DNA from: Eulemur rufifrons
Taxonomy: Eukaryota > Chordata > Mammalia > Primates > Lemuridae
Reading direction: 5' to 3'
Length of the DNA stretch: 64,000 bases
NCBI RefSeq assembly: GCF_041146395.1
Contig: NW_027182938.1
Span: 250,412 to 314,411 of the forward strand
Part shown: positions 7,867-21,130 of the stretch, piece by piece
How the letters are laid out: each line of letters begins with the position of its first letter
How positions within the stretch are numbered: position 1 is the stretch's first letter
Made by a program: the position numbers and the translations under genes
The notes under the pieces: model-generated
Seen by the model: the letters and a program-made list of their open reading frames with translations, nothing else
Told to the model about the DNA's origin: nothing
Database searches by the model: none

Positions 7867-8747
7867 TGAGGCGGGTGCCGTGGGACGCCCCAAGAGGCCC
7901 AGCGGCCAGGCGTCCCTCCCTGCCCAGTCGAGTCCCTCCCGCCCGACGCCCTGGCGCCCTGGCGCTTCCCGAGATCCCCGTGTCCAGATCGGGGCGCGGG
8001 GAGGCGGGCGGGGGGCGGGGCTGAGGGCAGGGGGAGACCCACCGCCGGGTCTGGCGCGCGGGCGCACACGCCCCCGTCCGCCACCGCCAACAGGGACGCA
8101 CCGCGCCAGCGTCCCACGCCCCAGCGATCGGACCCGCGGACACGGACACGGGCGCGCAGGGACAGCCTTCCCGGCGTGGCGACGGAGGGCCGGAGCCGGA
8201 GAGTGCGCGGGAGCCGGCCCTCCCCCGCGCCACGCCGGGGCACGGTGAGGAGGGGGTCGGGGGCGGGGCCGGGACCAGGAGGCGGGGCCGTGGGCCCGGT
8301 CCCTCCCCGCAGGTCCCGAAGACGCGCGGCCCCCCTGCCTGGGGAGGACCGTTCTGCCCCGATCCCCGTCGGGGCCGGGGGGTGGGCGGAGGAGCGGGGT
8401 GGCGGGAGGAGCCGGGGACGTCCCGGAGTACGGGGGGGGGGGGGGGGCTGCGGAGAGCCAGCGGCGCTTAGGGATCCCGCCACCCGGCTCCCTGTGGGCC
8501 CGGGTCTGGGGCCCACCCCCGGCAGCCTGCAGAAGGGCCGGGACGGCCCCGCCGCTCCCGCTGCGGCTGCCGCTGCCGCCGCCTGGCGGTGGTGCCGCGG
8601 CGGGGGGAGGGGAGGAGGCGGCGGGGGCGGGGGCCGAGGCCGGGGGCGGGGCGGGGTGGCGGGAGCCGGGGCCGGCCGGGAGGGCGGAGGGAGGGGGCTC
8701 CCCCTTCGCCACCCCCCGCCCCCCGACCCCCGCAGGCCGGCGGGCGG

Positions 8748-9917
8748 GACCAAAGAAGGGGCGAAAGCCTAGGGCACCCCACCCGGTAGGGAGGAAACTT
8801 AAAACCCCGATCGCTCTGTCGGCTGGGAGGGGAACCCTTCCACGCACGCTGCCCACGGGGCAGCTGGATTTATACAACCATTTGGAAAACAATTTAGCAT
8901 AAAGGGATAAAAAAAAAAAAAAAAGAACAAAAAAAAAAAAACCAGGGGCATGATGTAGGAACAAGCCTATTCTCTGCGTGGCACGTACCATAGAGAAGAG
9001 AGGGCACGCGTGACCGGGAAACACCCGGGGCGGTACTCACGGGAGCCCCGTTTCCGTGGACCCGGTGAAAGACGGTTCAGAGAGATTTCCACGTCTCCCT
9101 GCGGTGCCGGTCCACAGCAGCGCCGACGAACCGCAGCTTCGCGTGTGAGAGAGGATGCTTCTCCGGACCCAAGGTCTCCCCTGGAACACAAGTTCCCCAG
9201 AATGAAGCCAGAAGGGTTCCACGTATATGATAGAGCCCGTGAAAGGAACAGAACGTCTCCGTGAGAGAGTCACGTCCTAGGGAGCCAAAACTTTCAAAGG
9301 AAAAGCGAGGAAAAGGGTGACCGTCCACAGGGGATTTGTTTGGGAGAAGGGTTTTCTGGGTTCCAGGCCTTCAGGAACAGACACACAGCGGTGTCCAACC
9401 CGGGAATAAACTCCCACGTGTATAAGGTCGGCGGTGGAGGCTCGGTACAGTTCATTCTATTTAATAGAATCATCACAACGCTTATGCTCTAACATATCCA
9501 CTTCCCAAGTTAAAAGTAAAAGAGAAAGAAACAGACTGTAAATTTCTAGTTGTCATAACCCCCTTTAAATTGGATCATGTCTTCATTCGGGGGAAATGAT
9601 TATCTTGGGGATTCTGCGTCCATCTGTCTGGGAACACTGTCTAACTCTCCATGGATTTGGGCCGTCCTTGATGCTTCTGCCAAGTTTTCCGTGTAAGTCG
9701 GCACCCGTTTCCCCTAGGTGCGACGTAGATCTTCTGCGACCTCGAATATGAATCCTTTGGAAAAGTTGCATTCGTTATCGTGTATTGGGCCTGAGCGTGT
9801 GCTGAATTTAGAGCCGGTCCGTCAGAAGTTGCGGAGGCCCGGCCCTGCCACAGCTGTCTGAGGGGCGACAGCCTCGGGGACTGAGCCTTGACATGTAAAA
9901 ACCTGACCTCTCTCCAG
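8748..9917. repeat. 1.17-kb balanced segment, unit 2
   Basis: C form of the junction-linked C/T variant. Confidence 0.9.
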
Positions 9918-9940
9918 GGTCCACGGGGCAGGGTCCGGGC

Positions 9941-10103
9941 CAGCCGGGGCGGTGGGGGCAGGCCCGGGGCGGGCCCGGAGGGCGGAGGGCCCCCCCTTCC
10001 CAGCCGAGGCGGGCGGCGGAGGAGGAGCCCGCCCCCCCACACACACACACGCCTTCTGGGCCTGGGGGTCGGGAGAGCCAAAGAGGCAAAGGAAAAAAAA
10101 ACA
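9941..10103. repeat. 163-bp long-junction segment, unit 2
   Basis: Intact cassette tail, followed by element A of unit 3. Confidence 0.85.
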
Positions 10104-10105
10104 AA

Positions 10106-10217
10106 AAAGCGTACGGCGGCCCCCGGGTCTCCCATCCAGGGCCCGGCCGGGACCGACCCTGCTTAGCTTCCCAGACCAGACGGGATCGGGCGCCTCCGGG
10201 GCGGCGCGGCCTTAGAC
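10106..10217 (-). pseudogene. 5S-like element A, unit 3
   Basis: D-box-like element at 10238-10249; long-junction flank with T6 and T9 terminator runs. Confidence 0.88.
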
Positions 10218-11433
10218 TGAGGCGGGAGCTCCCGGAGGCCCCAAGAGGCCCAGCGGCCAGGCGTCCCTCCCTGCCCAGTCCAGTGCCTCCCGCCCGCCGC
10301 CCTGGCGCTTCGCCAGACCCCCTGTCCAGATCGGGGCGGGGGGGGCTGGGGGGCGAAGGTGGGCGGGGACCAGGGCAAGGAGAGACTGACGGGTCTGGCG
10401 GTCGGTCGGGCGCACACGGCCCCCTCCCCCACCGAAAACAGGGACGCACCGCACCAGCGTCCCACGCCCCAGCGATCGGACCCACGGACACGGACACGGG
10501 CGCGCAGGGACAGCCTTCCAGGCGTGGGGAGGGCGGGACGGAGCCGGAGAGTGCGCGGGAGCCGGCCCTCCCCCGCGCCAGGCCAGGGCACGGTGGGCAG
10601 GGGCTCGGGGGCGGGGCCGGGACCAGGAGGCGGGGCCGGGAGGTCCGGAAGACGCGCGGCCCCCCTGCCTGGGGAGGACCGTTCTGCCCCGATCCCCGAT
10701 CCCCGTCGGGGCACGCGGGTGGCAGCGGCACCCGCGGGGTCCCGGTGCCGGCCGGCCCGTCGCTTGGTCGGGCGGCCGGCGGGTCGTTGGGGTCCGGGAG
10801 CGCGCGCTCCCCGCTGTTCCCTGGTTTCCCGTGGCACGTCCTCTCTGTCTGCCCGGGTGGCCGTGGCCGGCGACCTGCCGTGTGCGGCGCGGTGCGGTGC
10901 GCCTGTGTGTCCCTCGGGAGCCCCCCCGCCTCCCCGGGAGAGGAGCCCCGCCCAGCGTGAGTCCCGGGCCGGAGGCCCCGGTGTGCGGGGGCGGAGAGGA
11001 AGTCCACGGTGGGCTGGGGGTCGGGGGCCCAGGGGACGGTTTTCTTCCGCGGGCTGGCCCCCCGCCCGCCGAAGGGGACGTCCCGGAGTACGGGGGGCCG
11101 GGGAGAGCCAGCAGCGCTTAGGGATCCCGCCACCCGGTCCGCTGTGGGCCCGGGTCTGGGGCCCCCCCGGCTGCCGGCAGAAGGGCTGGGATGGCCCCGC
11201 CGCTCCCGCTCCCGCTGCCGCCGCCTGGCGGTGCTGCAGGGGAAGAGGCGCCGGGGGCCGGGGCCGGGCCGGGGGAGGAGCGGGGTGGCGGGAGCCGGGG
11301 ACGTTTCGGAGGGCGGAGGGGCCCCCCCTTCCCAGCCTAGGCGGGCGGAGGAGGGGGAGACCCCCACACACACACACACATTCCGGGCCAGGGGGGGTCG
11401 GGACAGCAAAAGAGGCAAAGGAAAAAGAAAACA

Positions 11434-11544
11434 AAAGCGTACGGCGGCCCCCGGTCTCCCATCCAGGGCCTGGCCGGGCCCGACCCTGCTTAGCTTCCCA
11501 GAGCAGACGGGATCGGGCGCCTCAGGGGCGGCGCGGCCTTAGAC
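11434..11544 (-). pseudogene. 5S-like element B, unit 3
   Basis: D-box-like element at 11565-11576; the C/CA tract downstream of the gene is the five-C form. Confidence 0.88.
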
Positions 11545-11985
11545 TGAGGCGGGTGCCGTGGGACGCCCCAAGAGGCCCAGCGGCCAGGCGTCCTTCCCTG
11601 CCCAGTCGAGTCCCTCCCGCCCGCCGCCCTGGCGCCCTGGCGCTTCCCGAGACCCCCGTGTCCAGCTCGGGGCGCGGGGAGGCGGGCGGGGGGCGGGGCT
11701 GAGGGCAGGGGGAGACCGACGGGTCTGGCGCGCGGGCGCACACGCCCCCCTCCGTCACCGCCAACACGGACGCACCGCGCCAGCGTCCCACGCCCCCACG
11801 AGCAGACCCACGGACAGGGACACGGGCGCGCAGGGACAGACTTCCCGGCGTGGGGACGGAGGGCCAGAGCTGGAGAGTGCGCGGGTGCGGGCTCTCCCCC
11901 GCGCCACGCCGGTGACACACACAGGCACACAGCTTCCAGGCCAGGGGGCGGGGCAGCAAAAGAGGCAAAGGACAAAAAAAACAAA

Positions 11986-12106
11986 AAAGCGTACGGCGGC
12001 CCCCGGGTCTCCCGGGTCTCCCATCCAGGACCCGGCCGGGCCCGACCCTGCTTAGCTTCCCAGAGCAGACGGGATCGGGCGCCTTCGGGGCGGCGCGGCC
12101 TTAGAC
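11986..12106 (-). pseudogene. 5S-like element C, unit 3
   Basis: 121-nt form; D-box-like element at 12127-12138. Confidence 0.9.
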
Positions 12107-12989
12107 TGAGGCGGGTGCCGTGGGACGCCCCAAGAGGCCCAGCGGCCAGGCGTCCCTCCCTGCCCAGTCGAGTCCCTCCCGCCCGACGCCCTGGCGCCCT
12201 GGCGCTTCCCGAGATCCCCGTGTCCAGATCGGGGCGCGGGGAGGCGGGCGGGGGGCGGGGCTGAGGGCAGGGGGAGACCCACCGCCGGGTCTGGCGCGCG
12301 GGCGCACACGCCCCCGTCCGCCACCGCCAACAGGGACGCACCGCGCCAGCGTCCCACGCCCCAGCGATCGGACCCGCGGACACGGACACGGGCGCGCAGG
12401 GACAGCCTTCCCGGCGTGGCGACGGAGGGCCGGAGCCGGAGAGTGCGCGGGAGCCGGCCCTCCCCCGCGCCACGCCGGGGCACGGTGAGGAGGGGGTCGG
12501 GGGCGGGGCCGGGACCAGGAGGCGGGGCCGTGGGCCCGGTCCCTCCCCGCAGGTCCCGAAGACGCGCGGCCCCCCTGCCTGGGGAGGACCGTTCTGCCCC
12601 GATCCCCGTCGGGGCCGGGGGGTGGGCGGAGGAGCGGGGTGGCGGGAGGAGCCGGGGACGTCCCGGAGTACGGGGGGGGGGGGGGGGGGCTGCGGAGAGC
12701 CAGCGGCGCTTAGGGATCCCGCCACCCGGCTCCCTGTGGGCCCGGGTCTGGGGCCCACCCCCGGCAGCCTGCAGAAGGGCCGGGACGGCCCCGCCGCTCC
12801 CGCTGCGGCTGCCGCTGCCGCCGCCTGGCGGTGGTGCCGCGGCGGGGGGAGGGGAGGAGGCGGCGGGGGCGGGGGCCGAGGCCGGGGGCGGGGCGGGGTG
12901 GCGGGAGCCGGGGCCGGCCGGGAGGGCGGAGGGAGGGGGCTCCCCCTTCGCCACCCCCCGCCCCCCGACCCCCGCAGGCCGGCGGGCGG

Positions 12990-14159
12990 GACCAAAGAAG
13001 GGGCGAAAGCCTAGGGCACCCCACCCGGTAGGGAGGAAACTTAAAACCCCGATCGCTCTGTCGGCTGGGAGGGGAACCCTTCCACGCACGCTGCCCACGG
13101 GGCAGCTGGATTTATACAACCATTTGGAAAACAATTTAGCATAAAGGGATAAAAAAAAAAAAAAAAGAACAAAAAAAAAAAAACCAGGGGCATGATGTAG
13201 GAACAAGCCTATTCTCTGCGTGGCACGTACCATAGAGAAGAGAGGGCACGCGTGACCGGGAAACACCCGGGGCGGTACTCACGGGAGCCCCGTTTCCGTG
13301 GACCCGGTGAAAGACGGTTCAGAGAGATTTCCACGTCTCCCTGCGGTGCCGGTCCACAGCAGCGCCGACGAACCGCAGCTTCGCGTGTGAGAGAGGATGC
13401 TTCTCCGGACCCAAGGTCTCCCCTGGAACACAAGTTCCCCAGAATGAAGCCAGAAGGGTTCCACGTATATGATAGAGCCCGTGAAAGGAACAGAACGTCT
13501 CCGTGAGAGAGTCACGTCCTAGGGAGCCAAAACTTTCAAAGGAAAAGCGAGGAAAAGGGTGACCGTCCACAGGGGATTTGTTTGGGAGAAGGGTTTTCTG
13601 GGTTCCAGGCCTTCAGGAACAGACACACAGCGGTGTCCAACCCGGGAATAAACTCCCACGTGTATAAGGTCGGCGGTGGAGGCTCGGTACAGTTCATTCT
13701 ATTTAATAGAATCATCACAACGCTTATGCTCTAACATATCCACTTCCCAAGTTAAAAGTAAAAGAGAAAGAAACAGACTGTAAATTTCTAGTTGTCATAA
13801 CCCCCTTTAAATTGGATCATGTCTTCATTCGGGGGAAATGATTATCTTGGGGATTCTGCGTCCATCTGTCTGGGAACACTGTCTAACTCTCCATGGATTT
13901 GGGCCGTCCTTGATGCTTCTGCCAAGTTTTCCGTGTAAGTCGGCACCCGTTTCCCCTAGGTGCGACGTAGATCTTCTGCGACCTCGAATATGAATCCTTT
14001 GGAAAAGTTGCATTCGTTATCGTGTATTGGGCCTGAGTGTGTGCTGAATTTAGAGCCGGTCCGTCAGAAGTTGCGGAGGCCCGGCCCTGCCACAGCTGTC
14101 TGAGGGGCGACAGCCTCGGGGACTGAGCCTTGACATGTAAAAACCTGACCTCTCTCCAG
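12990..14159. repeat. 1.17-kb balanced segment, unit 3
   Basis: T form of the junction-linked variant. Confidence 0.9.
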
Positions 14160-14184
14160 GGTCCACGGGGCAGGGTCCGGGCAA

Positions 14185-14296
14185 AAAGCGTACGGCGGCC
14201 CCCGGGTCTCCCATCCAGGGCCCGGCCGGGACCGACCCTGCTTAGCTTCCCAGACCAGACGGGATCGGGCGCCTCCGGGGCGGCGCGGCCTTAGAC
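14185..14296 (-). pseudogene. 5S-like element A, unit 4
   Basis: D-box-like element at 14317-14328; short-junction flank, single T5 terminator. Confidence 0.88.
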
Positions 14297-15512
14297 TGAG
14301 GCGGGAGCTCCCGGAGGCCCCAAGAGGCCCAGCGGCCAGGCGTCCCTCCCTGCCCAGTCCAGTGCCTCCCGCCCGCCGCCCTGGCGCTTCGCCAGACCCC
14401 CTGTCCAGATCGGGGCGGGGGGGGCTGGGGGGCGAAGGTGGGCGGGGACCAGGGCAAGGAGAGACTGACGGGTCTGGCGGTCGGTCGGGCGCACACGGCC
14501 CCCTCCCCCACCGAAAACAGGGACGCACCGCACCAGCGTCCCACGCCCCAGCGATCGGACCCACGGACACGGACACGGGCGCGCAGGGACAGCCTTCCAG
14601 GCGTGGGGAGGGCGGGACGGAGCCGGAGAGTGCGCGGGAGCCGGCCCTCCCCCGCGCCAGGCCAGGGCACGGTGGGCAGGGGCTCGGGGGCGGGGCCGGG
14701 ACCAGGAGGCGGGGCCGGGAGGTCCGGAAGACGCGCGGCCCCCCTGCCTGGGGAGGACCGTTCTGCCCCGATCCCCGATCCCCGTCGGGGCACGCGGGTG
14801 GCAGCGGCACCCGCGGGGTCCCGGTGCCGGCCGGCCCGTCGCTTGGTCGGGCGGCCGGCGGGTCGTTGGGGTCCGGGAGCGCGCGCTCCCCGCTGTTCCC
14901 TGGTTTCCCGTGGCACGTCCTCTCTGTCTGCCCGGGTGGCCGTGGCCGGCGACCTGCCGTGTGCGGCGCGGTGCGGTGCGCCTGTGTGTCCCTCGGGAGC
15001 CCCCCCGCCTCCCCGGGAGAGGAGCCCCGCCCAGCGTGAGTCCCGGGCCGGAGGCCCCGGTGTGCGGGGGCGGAGAGGAAGTCCACGGTGGGCTGGGGGT
15101 CGGGGGCCCAGGGGACGGTTTTCTTCCGCGGGCTGGCCCCCCGCCCGCCGAAGGGGACGTCCCGGAGTACGGGGGGCCGGGGAGAGCCAGCAGCGCTTAG
15201 GGATCCCGCCACCCGGTCCGCTGTGGGCCCGGGTCTGGGGCCCCCCCGGCTGCCGGCAGAAGGGCTGGGATGGCCCCGCCGCTCCCGCTCCCGCTGCCGC
15301 CGCCTGGCGGTGCTGCAGGGGAAGAGGCGCCGGGGGCCGGGGCCGGGCCGGGGGAGGAGCGGGGTGGCGGGAGCCGGGGACGTTTCGGAGGGCGGAGGGG
15401 CCCCCCCTTCCCAGCCTAGGCGGGCGGAGGAGGGGGAGACCCCCCCACACACACACACATTCCGGGCCAGGGGGGGTCGGGACAGCAAAAGAGGCAAAGG
15501 AAAAAGAAAACA

Positions 15513-15623
15513 AAAGCGTACGGCGGCCCCCGGTCTCCCATCCAGGGCCTGGCCGGGCCCGACCCTGCTTAGCTTCCCAGAGCAGACGGGATCGGGCGCC
15601 TCAGGGGCGGCGCGGCCTTAGAC
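15513..15623 (-). pseudogene. 5S-like element B, unit 4
   Basis: D-box-like element at 15644-15655. Confidence 0.88.
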
Positions 15624-16064
15624 TGAGGCGGGTGCCGTGGGACGCCCCAAGAGGCCCAGCGGCCAGGCGTCCTTCCCTGCCCAGTCGAGTCCCTCCCGCC
15701 CGCCGCCCTGGCGCCCTGGCGCTTCCCGAGACCCCCGTGTCCAGCTCGGGGCGCGGGGAGGCGGGCGGGGGGCGGGGCTGAGGGCAGGGGGAGACCGACG
15801 GGTCTGGCGCGCGGGCGCACACGCCCCCCTCCGTCACCGCCAACACGGACGCACCGCGCCAGCGTCCCACGCCCCCACGAGCAGACCCACGGACAGGGAC
15901 ACGGGCGCGCAGGGACAGACTTCCCGGCGTGGGGACGGAGGGCCAGAGCTGGAGAGTGCGCGGGTGCGGGCTCTCCCCCGCGCCACGCCGGTGACACACA
16001 CAGGCACACAGCTTCCAGGCCAGGGGGCGGGGCAGCAAAAGAGGCAAAGGACAAAAAAAACAAA

Positions 16065-16185
16065 AAAGCGTACGGCGGCCCCCGGGTCTCCCGGGTCTCC
16101 CATCCAGGACCCGGCCGGGCCCGACCCTGCTTAGCTTCCCAGAGCAGACGGGATCGGGCGCCTTCGGGGCGGCGCGGCCTTAGAC
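16065..16185 (-). pseudogene. 5S-like element C, unit 4
   Basis: 121-nt form; D-box-like element at 16206-16217. Confidence 0.9.
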
Positions 16186-17066
16186 TGAGGCGGGTGCCGT
16201 GGGACGCCCCAAGAGGCCCAGCGGCCAGGCGTCCCTCCCTGCCCAGTCGAGTCCCTCCCGCCCGACGCCCTGGCGCCCTGGCGCTTCCCGAGATCCCCGT
16301 GTCCAGATCGGGGCGCGGGGAGGCGGGCGGGGGGCGGGGCTGAGGGCAGGGGGAGACCCACCGCCGGGTCTGGCGCGCGGGCGCACACGCCCCCGTCCGC
16401 CACCGCCAACAGGGACGCACCGCGCCAGCGTCCCACGCCCCAGCGATCGGACCCGCGGACACGGACACGGGCGCGCAGGGACAGCCTTCCCGGCGTGGCG
16501 ACGGAGGGCCGGAGCCGGAGAGTGCGCGGGAGCCGGCCCTCCCCCGCGCCACGCCGGGGCACGGTGAGGAGGGGGTCGGGGGCGGGGCCGGGACCAGGAG
16601 GCGGGGCCGTGGGCCCGGTCCCTCCCCGCAGGTCCCGAAGACGCGCGGCCCCCCTGCCTGGGGAGGACCGTTCTGCCCCGATCCCCGTCGGGGCCGGGGG
16701 GTGGGCGGAGGAGCGGGGTGGCGGGAGGAGCCGGGGACGTCCCGGAGTACGGGGGGGGGGGGGGGGCTGCGGAGAGCCAGCGGCGCTTAGGGATCCCGCC
16801 ACCCGGCTCCCTGTGGGCCCGGGTCTGGGGCCCACCCCCGGCAGCCTGCAGAAGGGCCGGGACGGCCCCGCCGCTCCCGCTGCGGCTGCCGCTGCCGCCG
16901 CCTGGCGGTGGTGCCGCGGCGGGGGGAGGGGAGGAGGCGGCGGGGGCGGGGGCCGAGGCCGGGGGCGGGGCGGGGTGGCGGGAGCCGGGGCCGGCCGGGA
17001 GGGCGGAGGGAGGGGGCTCCCCCTTCGCCACCCCCCGCCCCCCGACCCCCGCAGGCCGGCGGGCGG

Positions 17067-18236
17067 GACCAAAGAAGGGGCGAAAGCCTAGGGCACCCCA
17101 CCCGGTAGGGAGGAAACTTAAAACCCCGATCGCTCTGTCGGCTGGGAGGGGAACCCTTCCACGCACGCTGCCCACGGGGCAGCTGGATTTATACAACCAT
17201 TTGGAAAACAATTTAGCATAAAGGGATAAAAAAAAAAAAAAAAGAACAAAAAAAAAAAAACCAGGGGCATGATGTAGGAACAAGCCTATTCTCTGCGTGG
17301 CACGTACCATAGAGAAGAGAGGGCACGCGTGACCGGGAAACACCCGGGGCGGTACTCACGGGAGCCCCGTTTCCGTGGACCCGGTGAAAGACGGTTCAGA
17401 GAGATTTCCACGTCTCCCTGCGGTGCCGGTCCACAGCAGCGCCGACGAACCGCAGCTTCGCGTGTGAGAGAGGATGCTTCTCCGGACCCAAGGTCTCCCC
17501 TGGAACACAAGTTCCCCAGAATGAAGCCAGAAGGGTTCCACGTATATGATAGAGCCCGTGAAAGGAACAGAACGTCTCCGTGAGAGAGTCACGTCCTAGG
17601 GAGCCAAAACTTTCAAAGGAAAAGCGAGGAAAAGGGTGACCGTCCACAGGGGATTTGTTTGGGAGAAGGGTTTTCTGGGTTCCAGGCCTTCAGGAACAGA
17701 CACACAGCGGTGTCCAACCCGGGAATAAACTCCCACGTGTATAAGGTCGGCGGTGGAGGCTCGGTACAGTTCATTCTATTTAATAGAATCATCACAACGC
17801 TTATGCTCTAACATATCCACTTCCCAAGTTAAAAGTAAAAGAGAAAGAAACAGACTGTAAATTTCTAGTTGTCATAACCCCCTTTAAATTGGATCATGTC
17901 TTCATTCGGGGGAAATGATTATCTTGGGGATTCTGCGTCCATCTGTCTGGGAACACTGTCTAACTCTCCATGGATTTGGGCCGTCCTTGATGCTTCTGCC
18001 AAGTTTTCCGTGTAAGTCGGCACCCGTTTCCCCTAGGTGCGACGTAGATCTTCTGCGACCTCGAATATGAATCCTTTGGAAAAGTTGCATTCGTTATCGT
18101 GTATTGGGCCTGAGTGTGTGCTGAATTTAGAGCCGGTCCGTCAGAAGTTGCGGAGGCCCGGCCCTGCCACAGCTGTCTGAGGGGCGACAGCCTCGGGGAC
18201 TGAGCCTTGACATGTAAAAACCTGACCTCTCTCCAG
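17067..18236. repeat. 1.17-kb balanced segment, unit 4
   Basis: T form; the 14-bp deletion begins just to the right. Confidence 0.9.
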
Positions 18237-18247
18237 GGTCCGGGCAA

Positions 18248-18359
18248 AAAGCGTACGGCGGCCCCCGGGTCTCCCATCCAGGGCCCGGCCGGGACCGACC
18301 CTGCTTAGCTTCCCAGACCAGACGGGATCGGGCGCCTCCGGGGCGGCGCGGCCTTAGAC
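18248..18359 (-). pseudogene. 5S-like element A, unit 5
   Basis: D-box-like element at 18380-18391; single T5 terminator, with the 14-bp deletion immediately beyond it. Confidence 0.88.
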
Positions 18360-19576
18360 TGAGGCGGGAGCTCCCGGAGGCCCCAAGAGGCCCAGCGGCC
18401 AGGCGTCCCTCCCTGCCCAGTCCAGTGCCTCCCGCCCGCCGCCCTGGCGCTTCGCCAGACCCCCTGTCCAGATCGGGGCGGGGGGGGCTGGGGGGCGAAG
18501 GTGGGCGGGGACCAGGGCAAGGAGAGACTGACGGGTCTGGCGGTCGGTCGGGCGCACACGGCCCCCTCCCCCACCGAAAACAGGGACGCACCGCACCAGC
18601 GTCCCACGCCCCAGCGATCGGACCCACGGACACGGACACGGGCGCGCAGGGACAGCCTTCCAGGCGTGGGGAGGGCGGGACGGAGCCGGAGAGTGCGCGG
18701 GAGCCGGCCCTCCCCCGCGCCAGGCCAGGGCACGGTGGGCAGGGGCTCGGGGGCGGGGCCGGGACCAGGAGGCGGGGCCGGGAGGTCCGGAAGACGCGCG
18801 GCCCCCCTGCCTGGGGAGGACCGTTCTGCCCCGATCCCCGATCCCCGTCGGGGCACGCGGGTGGCAGCGGCACCCGCGGGGTCCCGGTGCCGGCCGGCCC
18901 GTCGCTTGGTCGGGCGGCCGGCGGGTCGTTGGGGTCCGGGAGCGCGCGCTCCCCGCTGTTCCCTGGTTTCCCGTGGCACGTCCTCTCTGTCTGCCCGGGT
19001 GGCCGTGGCCGGCGACCTGCCGTGTGCGGCGCGGTGCGGTGCGCCTGTGTGTCCCTCGGGAGCCCCCCCGCCTCCCCGGGAGAGGAGCCCCGCCCAGCGT
19101 GAGTCCCGGGCCGGAGGCCCCGGTGTGCGGGGGCGGAGAGGAAGTCCACGGTGGGCTGGGGGTCGGGGGCCCAGGGGACGGTTTTCTTCCGCGGGCTGGC
19201 CCCCCGCCCGCCGAAGGGGACGTCCCGGAGTACGGGGGGCCGGGGAGAGCCAGCAGCGCTTAGGGATCCCGCCACCCGGTCCGCTGTGGGCCCGGGTCTG
19301 GGGCCCCCCCGGCTGCCGGCAGAAGGGCTGGGATGGCCCCGCCGCTCCCGCTCCCGCTGCCGCCGCCTGGCGGTGCTGCAGGGGAAGAGGCGCCGGGGGC
19401 CGGGGCCGGGCCGGGGGAGGAGCGGGGTGGCGGGAGCCGGGGACGTTTCGGAGGGCGGAGGGGCCCCCCCTTCCCAGGCCTAGGCGGGCGGAGGAGGGGG
19501 AGACCCCCCCACACACACACACATTCCGGGCCAGGGGGGGTCGGGACAGCAAAAGAGGCAAAGGAAAAAGAAAACA

Positions 19577-19687
19577 AAAGCGTACGGCGGCCCCCGGTCT
19601 CCCATCCAGGGCCTGGCCGGGCCCGACCCTGCTTAGCTTCCCAGAGCAGACGGGATCGGGCGCCTCAGGGGCGGCGCGGCCTTAGAC
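19577..19687 (-). pseudogene. 5S-like element B, unit 5
   Basis: D-box-like element at 19708-19719; a private extra G lies about 100 bp downstream of the gene. Confidence 0.88.
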
Positions 19688-20128
19688 TGAGGCGGGTGCC
19701 GTGGGACGCCCCAAGAGGCCCAGCGGCCAGGCGTCCTTCCCTGCCCAGTCGAGTCCCTCCCGCCCGCCGCCCTGGCGCCCTGGCGCTTCCCGAGACCCCC
19801 GTGTCCAGCTCGGGGCGCGGGGAGGCGGGCGGGGGGCGGGGCTGAGGGCAGGGGGAGACCGACGGGTCTGGCGCGCGGGCGCACACGCCCCCCTCCGTCA
19901 CCGCCAACACGGACGCACCGCGCCAGCGTCCCACGCCCCCACGAGCAGACCCACGGACAGGGACACGGGCGCGCAGGGACAGACTTCCCGGCGTGGGGAC
20001 GGAGGGCCAGAGCTGGAGAGTGCGCGGGTGCGGGCTCTCCCCCGCGCCACGCCGGTGACACACACAGGCACACAGCTTCCAGGCCAGGGGGCGGGGCAGC
20101 AAAAGAGGCAAAGGACAAAAAAAACAAA

Positions 20129-20249
20129 AAAGCGTACGGCGGCCCCCGGGTCTCCCGGGTCTCCCATCCAGGACCCGGCCGGGCCCGACCCTGCTTAGCT
20201 TCCCAGAGCAGACGGGATCGGGCGCCTTCGGGGCGGCGCGGCCTTAGAC
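20129..20249 (-). pseudogene. 5S-like element C, unit 5
   Basis: 121-nt form; D-box-like element at 20270-20281. Confidence 0.9.
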
Positions 20250-21130
20250 TGAGGCGGGTGCCGTGGGACGCCCCAAGAGGCCCAGCGGCCAGGCGTCCCT
20301 CCCTGCCCAGTCGAGTCCCTCCCGCCCGACGCCCTGGCGCCCTGGCGCTTCCCGAGATCCCCGTGTCCAGATCGGGGCGCGGGGAGGCGGGCGGGGGGCG
20401 GGGCTGAGGGCAGGGGGAGACCCACCGCCGGGTCTGGCGCGCGGGCGCACACGCCCCCGTCCGCCACCGCCAACAGGGACGCACCGCGCCAGCGTCCCAC
20501 GCCCCAGCGATCGGACCCGCGGACACGGACACGGGCGCGCAGGGACAGCCTTCCCGGCGTGGCGACGGAGGGCCGGAGCCGGAGAGTGCGCGGGAGCCGG
20601 CCCTCCCCCGCGCCACGCCGGGGCACGGTGAGGAGGGGGTCGGGGGCGGGGCCGGGACCAGGAGGCGGGGCCGTGGGCCCGGTCCCTCCCCGCAGGTCCC
20701 GAAGACGCGCGGCCCCCCTGCCTGGGGAGGACCGTTCTGCCCCGATCCCCGTCGGGGCCGGGGGGTGGGCGGAGGAGCGGGGTGGCGGGAGGAGCCGGGG
20801 ACGTCCCGGAGTACGGGGGGGGGGGGGGGGCTGCGGAGAGCCAGCGGCGCTTAGGGATCCCGCCACCCGGCTCCCTGTGGGCCCGGGTCTGGGGCCCACC
20901 CCCGGCAGCCTGCAGAAGGGCCGGGACGGCCCCGCCGCTCCCGCTGCGGCTGCCGCTGCCGCCGCCTGGCGGTGGTGCCGCGGCGGGGGGAGGGGAGGAG
21001 GCGGCGGGGGCGGGGGCCGAGGCCGGGGGCGGGGCGGGGTGGCGGGAGCCGGGGCCGGCCGGGAGGGCGGAGGGAGGGGGCTCCCCCTTCGCCACCCCCC
21101 GCCCCCCGACCCCCGCAGGCCGGCGGGCGG

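Larger units (their letters stand above)
5866..10105. repeat. Array unit 2 (4240 bp, ends in long junction)
   Basis: C7 then CA repeats at 7121-7140; poly-G of 16 at 8432-8447; G state of the G/C variant. A private G-to-A change lies at 6731 within spacer X. Confidence 0.96.
10106..14184. repeat. Array unit 3 (4079 bp, ends in short junction)
   Basis: The C/CA tract at 11361-11380 has only five C, a state shared solely with unit 12. Poly-G of 18 at 12672-12689, G state of the G/C variant. Confidence 0.96.
14185..18247. repeat. Array unit 4 (4063 bp, ends in short junction with 14-bp deletion)
   Basis: C7/CA tract at 15440-15459; poly-G of 16 at 16751-16766; G state of the G/C variant. First of three consecutive junctions that lack 14 bp in addition to the 163 bp. 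Confidence 0.96.
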
